DNA from: Edwardsiella hoshinae NBRC 105699 = ATCC 33379
Lineage (GTDB): Bacteria; Pseudomonadota; Gammaproteobacteria; Enterobacterales; Enterobacteriaceae
DNA: 64,000 nt
Reading direction: 5' to 3'
Assembly (NCBI RefSeq): GCF_000474215.1
Contig: NZ_BAUC01000010.1
Location: 171,506 to 235,505 of the forward strand
The translations under genes and the position numbers were made by a program. The notes under the pieces were generated by a model that was not told where the DNA came from, did no database searches, and worked only from the letters and a program-made list of their open reading frames with translations. Below, in pieces: positions 8,905 to 21,909 of this stretch; the first letter of the stretch is position 1; each line of letters starts with the position of its first letter.

Positions 8905-10203
8905 TCAGTCATCGTTCACCGACAGGCGAGCAATAAAAATTTGCGGCCATCCCTCAATCTCTCGCATGTAGGCGACCCAGTGGCCGTCAGGTGATGGCAC
9001 CACCGCCTCGGCGCAGGGTGGCTGAGCACTGCGCGCCGTTACCCGCGTCACCGCCCCACTCGCCACATCGCAACGCACCACACTGTTATCCATCACCATC
9101 AAGATCGAGCGCCCATCCGGGTGCCAGTTGAAGGCAGACTGGATATCGTGCTCACCGCGCGTGATCTGGCGTGCCTCACCGCCATTGGGCGAGATCAGCC
9201 ATAACTGCACCACCCCCTGTTCATCCCGCATCAGGAAAGCGATGGCATTGCCATCCGGCGCACTACGTACCCAATGACGTGGTGTCGTCACCAGACCAGG
9301 GTGACGCCGCCCATGGGTAAAGGTCAAACGCCGCTGGCGGATACCGGCTGGCGGCGCGGGAAGCGAACAGGTGGTACCCTGTAGCGGTTGGTCACCCGCA
9401 TGCCGGTAAGCCGCCAGCTCTGCCGGCAGATCAACAATAAATAACTCCGCGACTCGGCGACCGTCCTGCGCCAACGTATCGCCGATAAACGCCAACGCCC
9501 AACGTTGACGCTGACCGTCATTCTTTAAGTATCCCAGCTCACCGACCCAACTCTCCTCGTAAGCGCGCGTGATATCATCGCTAGCGGGGCGCGGAGTGGG
9601 CGTTGTCTCACTGACCAGTACACAGAAATGGCTACCGCCGTACTCGCGCGGGTGTTGTTTGTCCACCGGTACGGGCCCCATCGGTAACGCCACCCCAATG
9701 TTGCGTTGCTCACGCTCAGGGCAGTGCTCATGCATCACATGGTCGTTATAGGTGAAACTCAGACGTGAACCATCTGGACTGAAGACATGTACATGAGAGC
9801 CGCCGCGCAAAGCACCAGGCAGATACGGCGGCGTGATCACCAGTGCGTCCAAGGTCTCTGCTTGGCCGGGATGCTCGGCGCTGACGATAACGCCACGCCG
9901 ATGATGAAAGTCATATTGCCACTGTGCATCGGGATGCTCCGGGCCATGAATGAAGACGTAGCGTTCCGGCGACGTCGGCGCTACCGTGACCACACCAACG
10001 CAAGCGCCGTCACTGGCGCGGTAGAGCACCTCGCACCGTCCATCCGGCACCCTGACCCGCTCGATAGTCGCGCCACTAAATGAAGCCGCGTGCGGACGCA
10101 CGTCGTAAGCGATCCAGCGGCTATCTGGGGTCCAGACCCCCGTATTAGTCAACTGATGTCCGCGGGCACCGTGGGTTAGTTGTAACTCTGATGGATGACG
10201 CAT
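8905..10203 (-). CDS. yidR: DUF3748 WD40-like beta-propeller protein YidR
   Basis: A 432-residue protein with TolB/WD40-like propeller repeats, for example WTPDSRWIAYDVR, FSPDGSRLSFTYND, RSAPDGNAIAFLMRD, NWHPDGRSILMVMD and PSPDGHWVAYMRE. This marks it as the YidR family, which resembles oligogalacturonate lyases and other propellers. No signal peptide is visible, so it is probably cytoplasmic. No catalytic role has been shown for the family, and I do not assign one. Its neighbours yidQ and yidA are the same as in E. coli. Confidence 0.88.
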   Translation of the reverse strand: MRHPSELQLTHGARGHQLTNTGVWTPDSRWIAYDVRPHAASFSGATIERVRVPDGRCEVLYRASDGACVGVVTVAPTSPERYVFIHGPEHPDAQWQYDFHHRRGVIVSAEHPGQAETLDALVITPPYLPGALRGGSHVHVFSPDGSRLSFTYNDHVMHEHCPEREQRNIGVALPMGPVPVDKQHPREYGGSHFCVLVSETTPTPRPASDDITRAYEESWVGELGYLKNDGQRQRWALAFIGDTLAQDGRRVAELFIVDLPAELAAYRHAGDQPLQGTTCSLPAPPAGIRQRRLTFTHGRRHPGLVTTPRHWVRSAPDGNAIAFLMRDEQGVVQLWLISPNGGEARQITRGEHDIQSAFNWHPDGRSILMVMDNSVVRCDVASGAVTRVTARSAQPPCAEAVVPSPDGHWVAYMREIEGWPQIFIARLSVNDD

Positions 10204-10280
10204 AAGGAGCCTCTTGACGGCCTGTTTTCCTCCAGCATAAACCAGGTGCCGCGGCGAGACGACGGTTTTATCTCGCCGTA

Positions 10281-11099
10281 TTAGGCGATATTAAGCACCC
10301 AGTGCCGAATCGCCTGCGCTACCCCATCTTCACGGTTACTGGCCGTCACATACTGCGCTGCCGCCAGAATAGCGGGTTCAGCATTCCCCATCGCGACTCC
10401 CAGACCGGCATACTCGATCATCGCCAAGTCGTTGCCGTGATCACCGATGCACATCACTGCCTGGCGCTCAATACCCAAATGCTGCGCCAGACGAGCGATC
10501 CCTTTCCCCTTATCCACATCGCGATGCAGAATTTCCAAAAAGAAGGGACTGCTACGTAACAAGGTATAGCGCTGGAAGACCTGAGGAGGAATGCGGGCGA
10601 TTGCCGCCTCCAACACGTCAGGATGATCGATCATCATCATTTTAGGGAAACGCAGCGTCGGATCCATCGACTCAGCCGGGCAAAAATGCAGCGGGATGCC
10701 AGTAATAAAGGCCTCATGCACCGTATACTTGCTAATATCACGATTAGCTGTAAACAGGCGTCCAGCGTCCAGGGCGTGAAAATGACTGCCCACCTCGCGT
10801 GCCAACGCCTCAAGGTAACGGTAGTCGTCGTAATCCAGCGAGGTCTCAAAAAGTGTCGCGCCACTATCAGCATGGACGACCAGGCCGCCATTGTTGCACA
10901 GGCAATACTCTCCGGTGCTATCCAGCCCCAGTTCTTGCAAATAACGCTGTACCCCGACCAGCGGGCGCCCGGTGGCTAATACCACACGCACGCCTTGACG
11001 CCGTGCGGCAGCAATCGCCGCCTTGACCGCAGGGGTAATTTCCCGCGCGTCGTTCAACAAGGTGCCATCGAGATCGATGGCGATCAGTTTTATTGGCAT
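10281..11099 (-). CDS. yidA: Sugar-phosphatase YidA (Cof-type HAD)
   Basis: A 272-residue HAD-superfamily hydrolase of the Cof type. Motif I DLDGTLL carries the nucleophile Asp and the acid Asp, near residues 9-15; ATGRP is motif II; and GDHGNDLAMIEYA near the C-terminus is motif IV. E. coli YidA dephosphorylates sugar phosphates such as alpha-glucose-1-phosphate. Start 11099 (MPIKLIAIDLDG) was chosen because AAGGGAG lies 7 bp upstream; the frame is open to 11123. It lies downstream of gyrB and separated from it by a terminator. Confidence 0.93.
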   Translation of the reverse strand: MPIKLIAIDLDGTLLNDAREITPAVKAAIAAARRQGVRVVLATGRPLVGVQRYLQELGLDSTGEYCLCNNGGLVVHADSGATLFETSLDYDDYRYLEALAREVGSHFHALDAGRLFTANRDISKYTVHEAFITGIPLHFCPAESMDPTLRFPKMMMIDHPDVLEAAIARIPPQVFQRYTLLRSSPFFLEILHRDVDKGKGIARLAQHLGIERQAVMCIGDHGNDLAMIEYAGLGVAMGNAEPAILAAAQYVTASNREDGVAQAIRHWVLNIA

Positions 11100-11136
11100 G
11101 ATTAACTCCCTTATTCGATGCACGCTGGCGACTGCA

Positions 11137-11164
11137 CAACAAAAGGGGACGTTCCCGTCCCCTT
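11137..11164 (-). terminator. Terminator after gyrB
   Basis: On the minus strand, stem AAGGGGACG/CGTCCCCTT with a GGAA loop followed by TTTTGTTG. It lies 24 bp after the gyrB stop and ends the dnaA-dnaN-recF-gyrB cluster. Confidence 0.85.
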
Positions 11165-11188
11165 GCCTACCGATTCAACGCTGAGCGA

Positions 11189-13627
<2,439 letters not shown>

Positions 13628-13646
13628 CTATCGTAATAAATCGAAT

Positions 13647-14723
13647 CTAAACGGCTATTTTACCCTGTTCTACGCGGAACATCTTGCCCTTTTCATCAAC
13701 CATGTCGCCGACCTGATCGGCATTGACCGCACTGACAAACACCTGTGCGCCGGTACTTTTCAACCGTTCGGCCAACAAACGGCGCCGACCGGCATCCAGC
13801 TCCGAGGCGAAATCATCGATCAGATACAGGCACTGGCGGCCGCTGTGACGTGTTAGGTATTCCCCCTGAGCCAGGCGCAAGGCGCACATCAACAGCTTTA
13901 ACTGACCGCGCGATAGCAAGTCTTCGACCGGCGTACCGTCGGCACGAATACGAAAATCCGCCTTATGCGGCCCCAGCGCGGTATAGGTGAGCGCGCGATC
14001 GCGCTCAAAGTGGCGCTCTAGCAGTTCACCATACTCACTTTCCCGATCCCAGCCACGCATAAATGAGAAAGATAGCGCATATTCGGGCAGAAACTGGCTA
14101 CAGGTCACCGCGATATCTTGCGCGATGGCCTCACTATAAGCCGCACGCAGGGCGCTGACCTGATTGGCCAGCGGCACCAACGCCTGATCCCAAGGACGGA
14201 TTTGGGCGTAACGCGTCACTTGACGCAACGCGGCATTACGCTGTTTGAGGAGACGGCGCAGGTTGCTCCACGCGGTAAAAAATTCCCCATCACCGTGGAA
14301 ACACCCCCAATCGAGGAAGGCTCGCCGGTACTTGGGGCCACCGTTAAGCAGCGTGAACCCTTCCGGGGTGATCAACTGCATCGGCAGCATTTGCGCCAGC
14401 TCGGCCACCTTATGGCCATCGCGGCCATCGATACGTACCTTACTGTCGCCCTGGCGATTTTTACTCAGTCCTACAGCCAATTCACGCTCGGTGCCCGTAT
14501 CAATACGCCCATGCAGGATAAACTCGGCACAGTCGTGGCGGATCACCCGTCCGGCCTGCTGGCTGCGAAAGGCCCGGCCATGACCCAAGGTATAAACGGC
14601 CTCCAAGACGCTGGTTTTGCCGCTACCATTGGCACCGACCAGGAAATTGAACCCGCTGGAAGGGGCCAGATCGGCGCTCTCAATATTGCGAAAGTCGCGG
14701 ATCATCAGGCGGGTCAACGCCAT
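13647..14723 (-). CDS. recF: DNA replication/repair protein RecF
   Basis: A 358-residue SMC-like ATPase that, with RecO and RecR, loads RecA on gapped DNA and helps stalled forks restart. Walker A GANGSGKT lies near residues 30-37, the ABC signature LSRGQLK and Walker [13 protein letters not shown] near the C-terminus. The start at 14723 ([13 protein letters not shown]) matches the family; the open frame begins three codons earlier. Third gene of dnaA-dnaN-recF-gyrB, 70 bp after dnaN. Confidence 0.97.
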   Translation of the reverse strand: MALTRLMIRDFRNIESADLAPSSGFNFLVGANGSGKTSVLEAVYTLGHGRAFRSQQAGRVIRHDCAEFILHGRIDTGTERELAVGLSKNRQGDSKVRIDGRDGHKVAELAQMLPMQLITPEGFTLLNGGPKYRRAFLDWGCFHGDGEFFTAWSNLRRLLKQRNAALRQVTRYAQIRPWDQALVPLANQVSALRAAYSEAIAQDIAVTCSQFLPEYALSFSFMRGWDRESEYGELLERHFERDRALTYTALGPHKADFRIRADGTPVEDLLSRGQLKLLMCALRLAQGEYLTRHSGRQCLYLIDDFASELDAGRRRLLAERLKSTGAQVFVSAVNADQVGDMVDEKGKMFRVEQGKIAV

Positions 14724-14793
14724 GCGCGCCATCCCCCTGAACTCGGCCGGTAAGGCCGCGCCACCCCATACACAACGCCACTGATCGACATAA

Positions 14794-15894
14794 TCACAGA
14801 CGCATCGGCATCACGACATAGACCGCCGCCTGACTGGCCGCATCTTCGATCTGTACGCTGGATACCGCATCCGTCAACATCATCACGACACGTTCACACT
14901 TCAACGCGTTGAGCACATCCAGGACATAGCTAACGTTGAAACCGATCTCTAGATCGCTGCCCGGGTAGTCGACGTCCAACAGCTCCTCCGCCTCTTCCTG
15001 CTCTGGATTATTGGCGGTGATCTTCAGTTGGTTATGGCTAACATGCAGGCGCACCCCACGGAATTTCTCGTTAGAGAGGATCGCCGCTCGAGCGAAGGCC
15101 TGTTTCAGTTCATCGCAGCCAGCCTCCAACGTCTTATCGGGATTCTTCGGTAATACACGGCGATAATCGGGGAAACGGCCATCAACGAGCTTAGAGGTAA
15201 AGATAAAGCCACCGACGTGTGCCCGTAGGTTGTTGCTCCCGATTTGCAAGCGCAACGGTGTCTCGCCGCCATCCAGTAGACGCATCAGCTCGATGACACC
15301 TTTACGCGGCACGATCACCGAATGGTGCGGCAGGCTCTGCCCGATAGGCATCGAGCATACGGCCAGACGGTGGCCGTCTGTCGCCACAGTACGCAATTCT
15401 TCCCCTTCGGTTTCGAACAACATTCCGTTCAGGTAATAGCGTACGTCCTGATGCGCCATCGAAAACTGCGTGGCTTCGATCAGACGCTTCAGTGTCGCCT
15501 GTGGCAGCGTAAATTCAACCTCACTCTGCCAATCATCCAGATTAGGGAAGTCTGCCGCCGGCAAAGTTGACAGGGAAAAACGGCTGCGCCCAGAGCGCAC
15601 CAACATGCGATCACCATCCAACGCTACCGAGATCTCGGCACCGTCCGGTAAGCCGCGGCAAATATCCAAAAACTTGCGCGCAGGCACGGTGGTAGCACCC
15701 GCCTCATGGGGTTGAGATAACGGCACCTGGGCCACCATCTCCATCTCCAGGTCGGTGCCGGTCAGCGACAGATGGCCATCTTCTACCTGCAACAACAGGT
15801 TACCCAGGATCGGCAACGTAGGACGGCCGCCCAACGGACTGCTCACCTGCTGCAACGGCTTGATAAGATGCTCACGCTCAACAATAAATTTCAT
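14794..15894 (-). CDS. dnaN: DNA polymerase III beta subunit (sliding clamp)
   Basis: A 366-residue clamp subunit; the dimeric ring holds polymerase III on DNA and also binds Hda, MutS and other partners. The family is recognised from [25 protein letters not shown] at the start (20-residue core [20 protein letters not shown]), [14 protein letters not shown] in domain 2 and the C-terminal end YVVMPMRL. The length equals the E. coli protein. It lies 24 bp after dnaA, so the two are almost certainly cotranscribed. Confidence 0.98.
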   Translation of the reverse strand: MKFIVEREHLIKPLQQVSSPLGGRPTLPILGNLLLQVEDGHLSLTGTDLEMEMVAQVPLSQPHEAGATTVPARKFLDICRGLPDGAEISVALDGDRMLVRSGRSRFSLSTLPAADFPNLDDWQSEVEFTLPQATLKRLIEATQFSMAHQDVRYYLNGMLFETEGEELRTVATDGHRLAVCSMPIGQSLPHHSVIVPRKGVIELMRLLDGGETPLRLQIGSNNLRAHVGGFIFTSKLVDGRFPDYRRVLPKNPDKTLEAGCDELKQAFARAAILSNEKFRGVRLHVSHNQLKITANNPEQEEAEELLDVDYPGSDLEIGFNVSYVLDVLNALKCERVVMMLTDAVSSVQIEDAASQAAVYVVMPMRL

Positions 15895-15918
15895 ATCGCT
15901 ACGATGACTGTTAGGTAA

Positions 15919-17310
15919 TTAGGATGACAACGTTCTGATTAGATTAGAAAAATCTTCTTTGATGTCGTGACTCTCTTCCCGCAGCTGCTCGATCTTACGG
16001 CAGGCATGCAGCACCGTGGTATGGTCACGACCGCCAAAGGCATCCCCGATCTCCGGCAAACTGTGGTTGGTCAACTCCTTAGCCAAGGCCATCGCCATCT
16101 GGCGTGGACGCGCGACGGAACGGGAACGGCGCTTGGAAAGCAGGTCGGCCACTTTGATTTTGTAATACTCCGCCACCGTCTTCTGAATGTTATCGATGGT
16201 GACCAGTTTTTCTTGCAGCGCCAACAGATCACGTAGCGCCTCACGCACGAAATCGATGGTAATTGCCCGCCCGGTGAAGTTGGCATTAGCGATGACACGG
16301 TTCAATGCACCTTCCAACTCACGCACATTGGAACGCAGACGCTTGGCGATAAAGAACGCCACTTCACCCGGCAAGCGGATATCGTTCTCATCAGCCTTCT
16401 TCATCAAGATGGCGACGCGCGTCTCCAACTCTGGCGGTTCGATAGCCACGGTCAGCCCCCAGCCGAAGCGGGATTTTAGACGATCCTCCACCCCGTTTAT
16501 CTCTTTAGGATAACGGTCAGAGGTCAAGATGATCTGTTGATTGCCTTCCAGCAGCGCGTTGAAGGTATGGAAGAACTCCTCCTGTGAACGCTCCTTATTG
16601 GCGAAAAACTGGATATCATCGATCAATAATGCATCGACGGAGCGGTAGTAACGCTTAAATTCTTCGATAGCGTTATTCTGTAACGCTTTCACCATATCCT
16701 GAACAAAGCGCTCCGAATGCATGTAGACCACCTTGGCATTCGGCTTACGCGCCATGATGCCATTGCCTACAGCATGCAACAGGTGAGTCTTACCCAAACC
16801 AGTACCGCCGTATAAAAACAACGGATTATAGGCACCACCTGGGTTGTCCGCCACCTGACGCGCCGCCGCGCGCGCCAGTTGGTTAGACTTACCCTCGACG
16901 AAGTTATCGAAGGTGTGTTTCGGATTCACATTGGAGCGGTAGGAGAGCTCAGGCTGCGCCGCCACACGCTCCCAACTCGGGCGTGTCGGGCTGCTGGCCC
17001 GAGTGCTGGCAGGCGTCGCGCTGTTTTCATTGCCTACGTGATGGCTAATCACACTGGGCGCAACGGGCTTACTGCCTACCTCAAAACGTAGAACGGGAGC
17101 ATCCGCGCCGCAAAAGTCGTTGAGTAACCCATTAATATTATTCAAATATTTATCACGAACCCAATCGAGAACAAAGCGGTTTGGCGCATACAGCGCCAGC
17201 GTATTGTCACTGAGCTCCGCCTGAAGAGGACGGATCCACATACTGAATTCTGTGGCAGGTAACTCATCCTGCAATCGGGCAAGACACTGCTGCCAAAGCG
17301 AAAGTGACAC
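15919..17310 (-). CDS. dnaA: Chromosomal replication initiator DnaA
   Basis: A 463-residue AAA+ protein that binds DnaA boxes, melts oriC and loads DnaB. Domain I starts [20 protein letters not shown]; domain II is a variable Ser/Thr/Ala-rich linker; domain III has Walker [10 protein letters not shown] (about residue 168) and Walker [10 protein letters not shown]; domain IV has the helix-turn-helix [20 protein letters not shown]. The frame is open to 17454, but the family start is the GTG at 17310 with GGAG upstream, as in E. coli. First gene of its operon, with a DnaA box and GATC cluster upstream, so autorepression and SeqA control are expected. Confidence 0.97.
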   Translation of the reverse strand: MSLSLWQQCLARLQDELPATEFSMWIRPLQAELSDNTLALYAPNRFVLDWVRDKYLNNINGLLNDFCGADAPVLRFEVGSKPVAPSVISHHVGNENSATPASTRASSPTRPSWERVAAQPELSYRSNVNPKHTFDNFVEGKSNQLARAAARQVADNPGGAYNPLFLYGGTGLGKTHLLHAVGNGIMARKPNAKVVYMHSERFVQDMVKALQNNAIEEFKRYYRSVDALLIDDIQFFANKERSQEEFFHTFNALLEGNQQIILTSDRYPKEINGVEDRLKSRFGWGLTVAIEPPELETRVAILMKKADENDIRLPGEVAFFIAKRLRSNVRELEGALNRVIANANFTGRAITIDFVREALRDLLALQEKLVTIDNIQKTVAEYYKIKVADLLSKRRSRSVARPRQMAMALAKELTNHSLPEIGDAFGGRDHTTVLHACRKIEQLREESHDIKEDFSNLIRTLSS

Positions 17311-17518
17311 GGCGGACTCCACTCGAACAAAGATAAATAAGAAATGATTAGGATGCTCAGGGTTTTTCATCACCGGAAGCGCAGCCGATAACCCGCGATA
17401 CGCAATGCGCGCGGATCCCAACAGGGAGGCGGGGATCATAAACAGGTTACCCACAACTTGACCACTTCCAGGTCACCGCTTGCGCGGCATTCTCGCACAA
17501 CCGCTTTCCCGTAGTAAG

Positions 17519-17743
17519 GATCGCGATCAGGATGGCGGATCATAGCCTAAACCACACAGAAGATCCTCTTCTTCTGCACAGAATCGCTCCTTTTTATCCA
17601 CAGTCCCTGGCGAACCCAATGATGGATTATCGCTTTTTCTCTCCAATATAGCGCTAGCTATGACACAAAGTGGGGAATTTCAGAGAAACCGTAGCGCGAC
17701 AGCGCACCGATCCTAGGATCATCGCAAGGATCACACTAAGATC
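17519..17743. promoter_or_regulatory. dnaA control region: DnaA box and GATC cluster
   Basis: A consensus DnaA box TTATCCACA lies at 17594-17602. On the minus strand the context TTTAGGCTATGATCC (-10 TATGAT, 17539-17544) closely resembles the E. coli dnaA P2 promoter. Eight GATC sites occur from 17519 to 17743, far more than expected by chance. This fits DnaA autorepression plus Dam/SeqA control. The rest of the 726-bp dnaA-rpmH interval holds the dnaA leader and the rpmH promoter and leader. Confidence 0.82.
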
Positions 17744-17772
17744 CTTGCGCTTTGATAGGGAGTCCGTATAAT
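17723..17772 (+). promoter_or_regulatory. rpmH promoter with an inverted repeat
   Basis: TTGCGC (17745-17750), a 16-bp spacer and TATAAT (17767-17772) form a strong sigma70 promoter facing rpmH. A perfect 10-bp inverted repeat, CGCAAGGATC (17723-17732) and GATCCTTGCG (17740-17749), overlaps the -35 element and contains two Dam sites. Confidence 0.8.
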
Positions 17773-18024
17773 TTGCCACCCACGCGTTACGCCTGCGTTC
17801 TGTTGCCGGAAACGCAGTATCCCAACCCTCCGGAAGGTTAGGTGTGACGGTGAGAGACGGGGTTACCCGTTTGAGCTCAGGTGAGCTGCTTGGCATAAGT
17901 CAATTGACTCAGGACTGTACAATTATTACAATCCTGCCTCTTTAATATATGCGATTGAGGCGTCGGTCGTTCTCACGTCGAGTAGCCAAACGCGTTTACT
18001 GATCAGTAATTATTTAAAGTTTAG

Positions 18025-18177
<153 letters not shown>

Positions 18178-18194
18178 TTTAGCTGACCAGATTA

Positions 18195-18554
18195 GTGGTT
18201 AAGCTAAGTTTTCCTAGGGAGTTACGTTTGCTAACTCCCAATCACTTCAATTTCGTCTTCCAGCAACCGCAACGAGCCGGTACGCCCCAACTTACCATTC
18301 TCGGCCGTATGAACTCGCTGGGGTATCCCCGCATCGGTCTTACTGTCGCCAAAAAGCATGTCAAACGCGCTCATGAGCGTAACCGCATCAAGCGTCTGAC
18401 ACGTGAAAGTTTCCGCTTGCGTCAGCATTCGCTGCCAGCCATGGACTTTGTGGTAATCGTCAAAAAGGGTGTTCAGGAACTCGATAATCGGGCGCTGACA
18501 GAGATGTTGGAAAAGTTATGGCGTCGCCATTGTCGCCAGGTTCGCGCCTCCTGA
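18195..18554 (+). CDS. rnpA: Ribonuclease P protein component
   Basis: A 119-residue basic protein, cofactor of the RNase P ribozyme, which trims the 5' ends of tRNA precursors. It starts with GTG 18195 (product [15 protein letters not shown]), as in E. coli, and has the RNR motif as [17 protein letters not shown]. Its 3' end overlaps yidD by 37 bp. Translation is probably coupled to rpmH. Confidence 0.97.
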   Translation: MVKLSFPRELRLLTPNHFNFVFQQPQRAGTPQLTILGRMNSLGYPRIGLTVAKKHVKRAHERNRIKRLTRESFRLRQHSLPAMDFVVIVKKGVQELDNRALTEMLEKLWRRHCRQVRAS

Positions 18555-18772
18555 TTACGCTGATACGTGGTTATCAGCGTTTCATCAGTCCGCTGCTTGG
18601 GCCACACTGTCGCTTCCATCCCACCTGCTCACAATACGGAATTGAGGCATTGCGCAGGTTTGGAATGGTAAAAGGCAGTTGGTTGACACTGAAACGCGTA
18701 TTAAAATGCCACCCTTTGAACCCAGGTGGCGATGATCCCGTGCCGCCGAAAACCAATAACAGAGAACATTAA
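18518..18772 (+). CDS. yidD: Membrane protein insertion efficiency factor YidD
   Basis: An 84-residue protein of the DUF37 family. It has an amphipathic N-terminal helix, the cysteine-containing signature [20 protein letters not shown] and the end [15 protein letters not shown]. It helps YidC-dependent insertion of inner-membrane proteins. It overlaps rnpA by 37 bp in another frame and ends one base before yidC, so the three are translated as a coupled group. Confidence 0.95.
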   Translation: MASPLSPGSRLLITLIRGYQRFISPLLGPHCRFHPTCSQYGIEALRRFGMVKGSWLTLKRVLKCHPLNPGGDDPVPPKTNNREH

Positions 18773-18773
18773 G

Positions 18774-20399
18774 ATGGATTCGCAACGTAATCTATTCCTC
18801 GTCGCTCTGCTGTTCGTGTCCTTCTTAATCTGGCAGGCCTGGCAAACGGACCACAATCCGCAGCCGGTCGCTCAGACAGCAGGACAGAGCGTCAGCGACG
18901 CCGCTAGCCAAGCAGTACCGGAAAGCGGCCAGGGTAAGCTTATTACGGTTAAGACCGATGTACTGGCTTTGACCATCAACACCCGTGGTGGTGACATCGA
19001 GCAGGCCGATCTATTGGCCTATCCGGCTACTCTGGGCTCAAATACCCCATTCCAACTGCTGGAAACCACTCCACAGTTTGTCTATCAGGCACAGAGCGGC
19101 CTGACCGGTAAGAGCGGTCCGGATAATCCAGCCAATGGTCCGCGCCCGCTATATAGCGCTAACCAAACCAGCTATGAAATGCTGCCGGGGCAGGATGAGT
19201 TGCGTATTCCGTTGACGTATACCGCACCGAACGGCGTCATCTATACCAAGACTTTCGTGCTCAAGCGTAATGACTACGCCATCGCCGTCGACTATAAGGT
19301 GAAGAACGACAGCCATGAGGCGTTGGATCTGACACTGTTCGGTCAGCTCAAGCAGTCTATCGATTTGCCGAAGCACCGCGATACCGGTAGCAGTAACTTT
19401 GCACTGCACACTTTCCGTGGCGCGGCCTACTCTTCCAGCGATGATAAGTATCAGAAGTACAGCTTCAGCGACATCGAAGACAAGAACCTGAACGTGCAGA
19501 CCAAGGGCGGCTGGGTCGCCATGCTGCAACAGTACTTCGCCACCGCCTGGATCCCGCACGACAGCGGCGTGAATACCTTCTATACCGCGAACCTGGGCAA
19601 TGGCCAGGCCGCTATCGGTTACAAGGCACCGTCCGTCAGCGTTGCACCGAACACCGAACAGGTGCTCAGTACCACTCTGTGGGTCGGCCCAGAACTGCAA
19701 AGCGATATGGCTGCCGTAGCCCCGCACCTCGATTTGACGGTGGATTATGGTTGGTTGTGGTTTATCTCCCAACCGCTGTTCAAGCTGCTACAGCTGATCC
19801 ATAGCTTCGTCGGTAACTGGGGCTTCGCCATCATCATCATCACCTTTATCGTACGCGGCATCATGTACCCGCTGACCAAGGCGCAGTACACCTCAATGGC
19901 CAAGATGCGTATGCTGCAACCTAAGTTGCAGGCAATGCGTGAGCGTATCGGTGACGACAAACAGCGCATGAGCCAAGAGATGATGGCGCTGTACAAGGCA
20001 GAGAAGGTGAATCCGCTGGGCGGTTGCTTCCCGCTGCTGATCCAGATGCCGATCTTCCTGGCGTTGTACTACATGCTGATGGGTTCCGTCGAACTGCGCC
20101 AAGCACCATTCGCCCTGTGGATCCATGACTTGGCCGCGCCGGACCCGTACTACATCCTGCCGATCCTGATGGGCGTGACCATGTTCTTCATCCAGAAGAT
20201 GTCACCGACTACCGTCACCGATCCAATGCAGCAGAAGATCATGACCTTTATGCCGGTTATCTTTACCGTCTTCTTCCTGTGGTTCCCGTCAGGTCTGGTG
20301 CTGTACTATATCGTCAGCAACCTGGTAACCATCATCCAGCAGCAGCTAATCTACCGCGGCCTGGAAAAACGCGGCCTGCACAGCCGGGATAAGAAATAA
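18774..20399 (+). CDS. yidC: Membrane protein insertase YidC
   Basis: A 541-residue inner-membrane insertase that acts alone or with SecYEG; the ATP synthase c subunit is a well-known client. The first membrane segment is [17 protein letters not shown] (about residues 7-23). A large periplasmic beta-domain follows to about residue 340, then the conserved five-helix core with [20 protein letters not shown] and the C-terminal [18 protein letters not shown]. Start 18774 (MDSQRNL) has the family N-terminus; the upstream open frame to 18726 runs through yidD. A terminator follows. Confidence 0.97.
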   Translation: MDSQRNLFLVALLFVSFLIWQAWQTDHNPQPVAQTAGQSVSDAASQAVPESGQGKLITVKTDVLALTINTRGGDIEQADLLAYPATLGSNTPFQLLETTPQFVYQAQSGLTGKSGPDNPANGPRPLYSANQTSYEMLPGQDELRIPLTYTAPNGVIYTKTFVLKRNDYAIAVDYKVKNDSHEALDLTLFGQLKQSIDLPKHRDTGSSNFALHTFRGAAYSSSDDKYQKYSFSDIEDKNLNVQTKGGWVAMLQQYFATAWIPHDSGVNTFYTANLGNGQAAIGYKAPSVSVAPNTEQVLSTTLWVGPELQSDMAAVAPHLDLTVDYGWLWFISQPLFKLLQLIHSFVGNWGFAIIIITFIVRGIMYPLTKAQYTSMAKMRMLQPKLQAMRERIGDDKQRMSQEMMALYKAEKVNPLGGCFPLLIQMPIFLALYYMLMGSVELRQAPFALWIHDLAAPDPYYILPILMGVTMFFIQKMSPTTVTDPMQQKIMTFMPVIFTVFFLWFPSGLVLYYIVSNLVTIIQQQLIYRGLEKRGLHSRDKK

Positions 20400-20425
20400 C
20401 CCGCGCTAGCGTATGAGGTACCAGG

Positions 20426-20455
20426 GGGGCGGTCTAATGACCGCCCCTTTTTCTT
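20426..20455 (+). terminator. Terminator after yidC
   Basis: Stem GGGGCGGT/ACCGCCCC with a CTAATG loop, followed by a T-rich run. It lies between yidC and mnmE. Confidence 0.9.
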
Positions 20456-20507
20456 GTTTTTGTGCTCGCCATCACGGGCATGCACTCAACGCCAAAAGAG
20501 AGAGAAT

Positions 20508-21875
20508 ATGATCACTCCATCCGACACCATCGTCGCCCAAGCTACCGCTCCGGGACGCGGCGGCGTAGGGATACTGCGCGTCTCCGGCCCTCAGGTTCAG
20601 GCTGTCGCCCAAGCGCTATTGGGTAAACTGCCCAAGCCACGCTACGCCGACTATCTGCCGTTTCGCGACCAGGACGGCACGTCGCTGGATCAGGGGATCG
20701 CCCTCTATTTCCCCGGACCGAACTCCTTCACTGGCGAAGATGTACTGGAGCTACAAGGTCACGGTGGTCCGGTAATCCTTGATCTGCTATTGAAGCGTAT
20801 CTTACAACTGCCAGGGTTGCGCATCGCCCGTCCCGGCGAATTCTCCGAACGGGCTTTCCTGAATGATAAGATGGATCTGGCGCAGGCCGAAGCGATCGCC
20901 GATCTGATCGATGCCAGTTCCGAACAGGCGGCACGCTCGGCGCTCAACTCGCTACAAGGGGTCTTTTCAGCCCGCGTTAATCAACTGGTCGAATCGCTGA
21001 CTCACCTGCGGATTTACGTTGAGGCCGCCATCGATTTCCCCGACGAGGAGATCGACTTCCTCTCCGATGGCAAGATCGAAGCGCAGCTCAATGCAGTGAT
21101 GAATGAACTGGCCGATGTGCGCGCCGAGGCGCGTCAGGGAAGTCTGCTGCGCGAAGGCATGAAGGTGGTGATCGCCGGGCGGCCCAACGCCGGAAAATCC
21201 AGCCTGCTCAACGCGCTGGCGGGGCGTGAAGCGGCCATCGTTACCGATATTGCCGGCACCACCCGCGATGTCCTGCGTGAACACATCCATATCGATGGGA
21301 TGCCGTTACATATCATCGATACCGCCGGCCTACGTGAAGCCAGTGATGAGGTGGAGCGCATCGGCATCGAGCGAGCCTGGCAAGAGATCGAGCAGGCCGA
21401 TCGCGTTTTATTTATGGTCGACGGAACCACCACCGACGCCACCGATCCCGCCACTATTTGGCCTGATTTCATCGCCCGTCTGCCGGCTAGCTTGCCGATC
21501 ACCGTAGTACGCAATAAGGCCGACGTCACCGGCGAACCGTTAGGGATCAGCACGAATCACGGCCACACCCTGGTGCGTCTGTCGGCCCGTACCGGGGCTG
21601 GCATCGACGTGCTACGCGATCACTTGAAGCAAAGCATGGGCTTTGAGACTCATCTTGAGGGAGGATTCCTGGCCCGTCGCCGCCACCTACAGGCGCTAGA
21701 GCAGGCCGCTATCCATCTCCAACAGGGAAAAGATCAGCTACTCGGTGCCATGGCCGGTGAGTTGCTGGCGGAAGAGCTACGTCTGGCACAACAATCACTG
21801 AGTGAGATCACCGGCGAGTTTACCTCCGACGATCTGTTGGGGCGTATCTTCACCAGTTTTTGCATCGGCAAGTAG
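20508..21875 (+). CDS. mnmE: tRNA modification GTPase MnmE
   Basis: A 455-residue GTPase that, with MnmG (also in this window, 46.1-48.0 kb), adds the carboxymethylaminomethyl group to wobble uridine 34 of certain tRNAs. N-terminal formyl-folate-binding domain ([20 protein letters not shown]), helical domain, and inserted G domain with [12 protein letters not shown] (about residue 224), DTAG and NKAD. The end CIGK carries the conserved catalytic Cys452. ATG 20508 follows AAAGAGAGAG; the frame is open to 20454. In E. coli the tryptophanase operon follows, but here smrA faces it. Confidence 0.97.
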   Translation: MITPSDTIVAQATAPGRGGVGILRVSGPQVQAVAQALLGKLPKPRYADYLPFRDQDGTSLDQGIALYFPGPNSFTGEDVLELQGHGGPVILDLLLKRILQLPGLRIARPGEFSERAFLNDKMDLAQAEAIADLIDASSEQAARSALNSLQGVFSARVNQLVESLTHLRIYVEAAIDFPDEEIDFLSDGKIEAQLNAVMNELADVRAEARQGSLLREGMKVVIAGRPNAGKSSLLNALAGREAAIVTDIAGTTRDVLREHIHIDGMPLHIIDTAGLREASDEVERIGIERAWQEIEQADRVLFMVDGTTTDATDPATIWPDFIARLPASLPITVVRNKADVTGEPLGISTNHGHTLVRLSARTGAGIDVLRDHLKQSMGFETHLEGGFLARRRHLQALEQAAIHLQQGKDQLLGAMAGELLAEELRLAQQSLSEITGEFTSDDLLGRIFTSFCIGK

Positions 21876-21909
21876 TTCGGAGGGGGCGATGCGCCCAACC
21901 TCGACAAAC

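Noticed and set aside
14118..14753. 211-codon plus-strand open frame opposite recF
   Set aside because: A shadow of recF on the other strand; no domain and no ribosome binding site.
17311..17454. N-terminal extension of DnaA by 48 codons
   Set aside because: DnaA homologues start at [13 protein letters not shown]; the extension lies in the dnaA leader.
19149..19772. 207-codon minus-strand open frame opposite yidC
   Set aside because: Antisense shadow of a conserved gene with no family resemblance.
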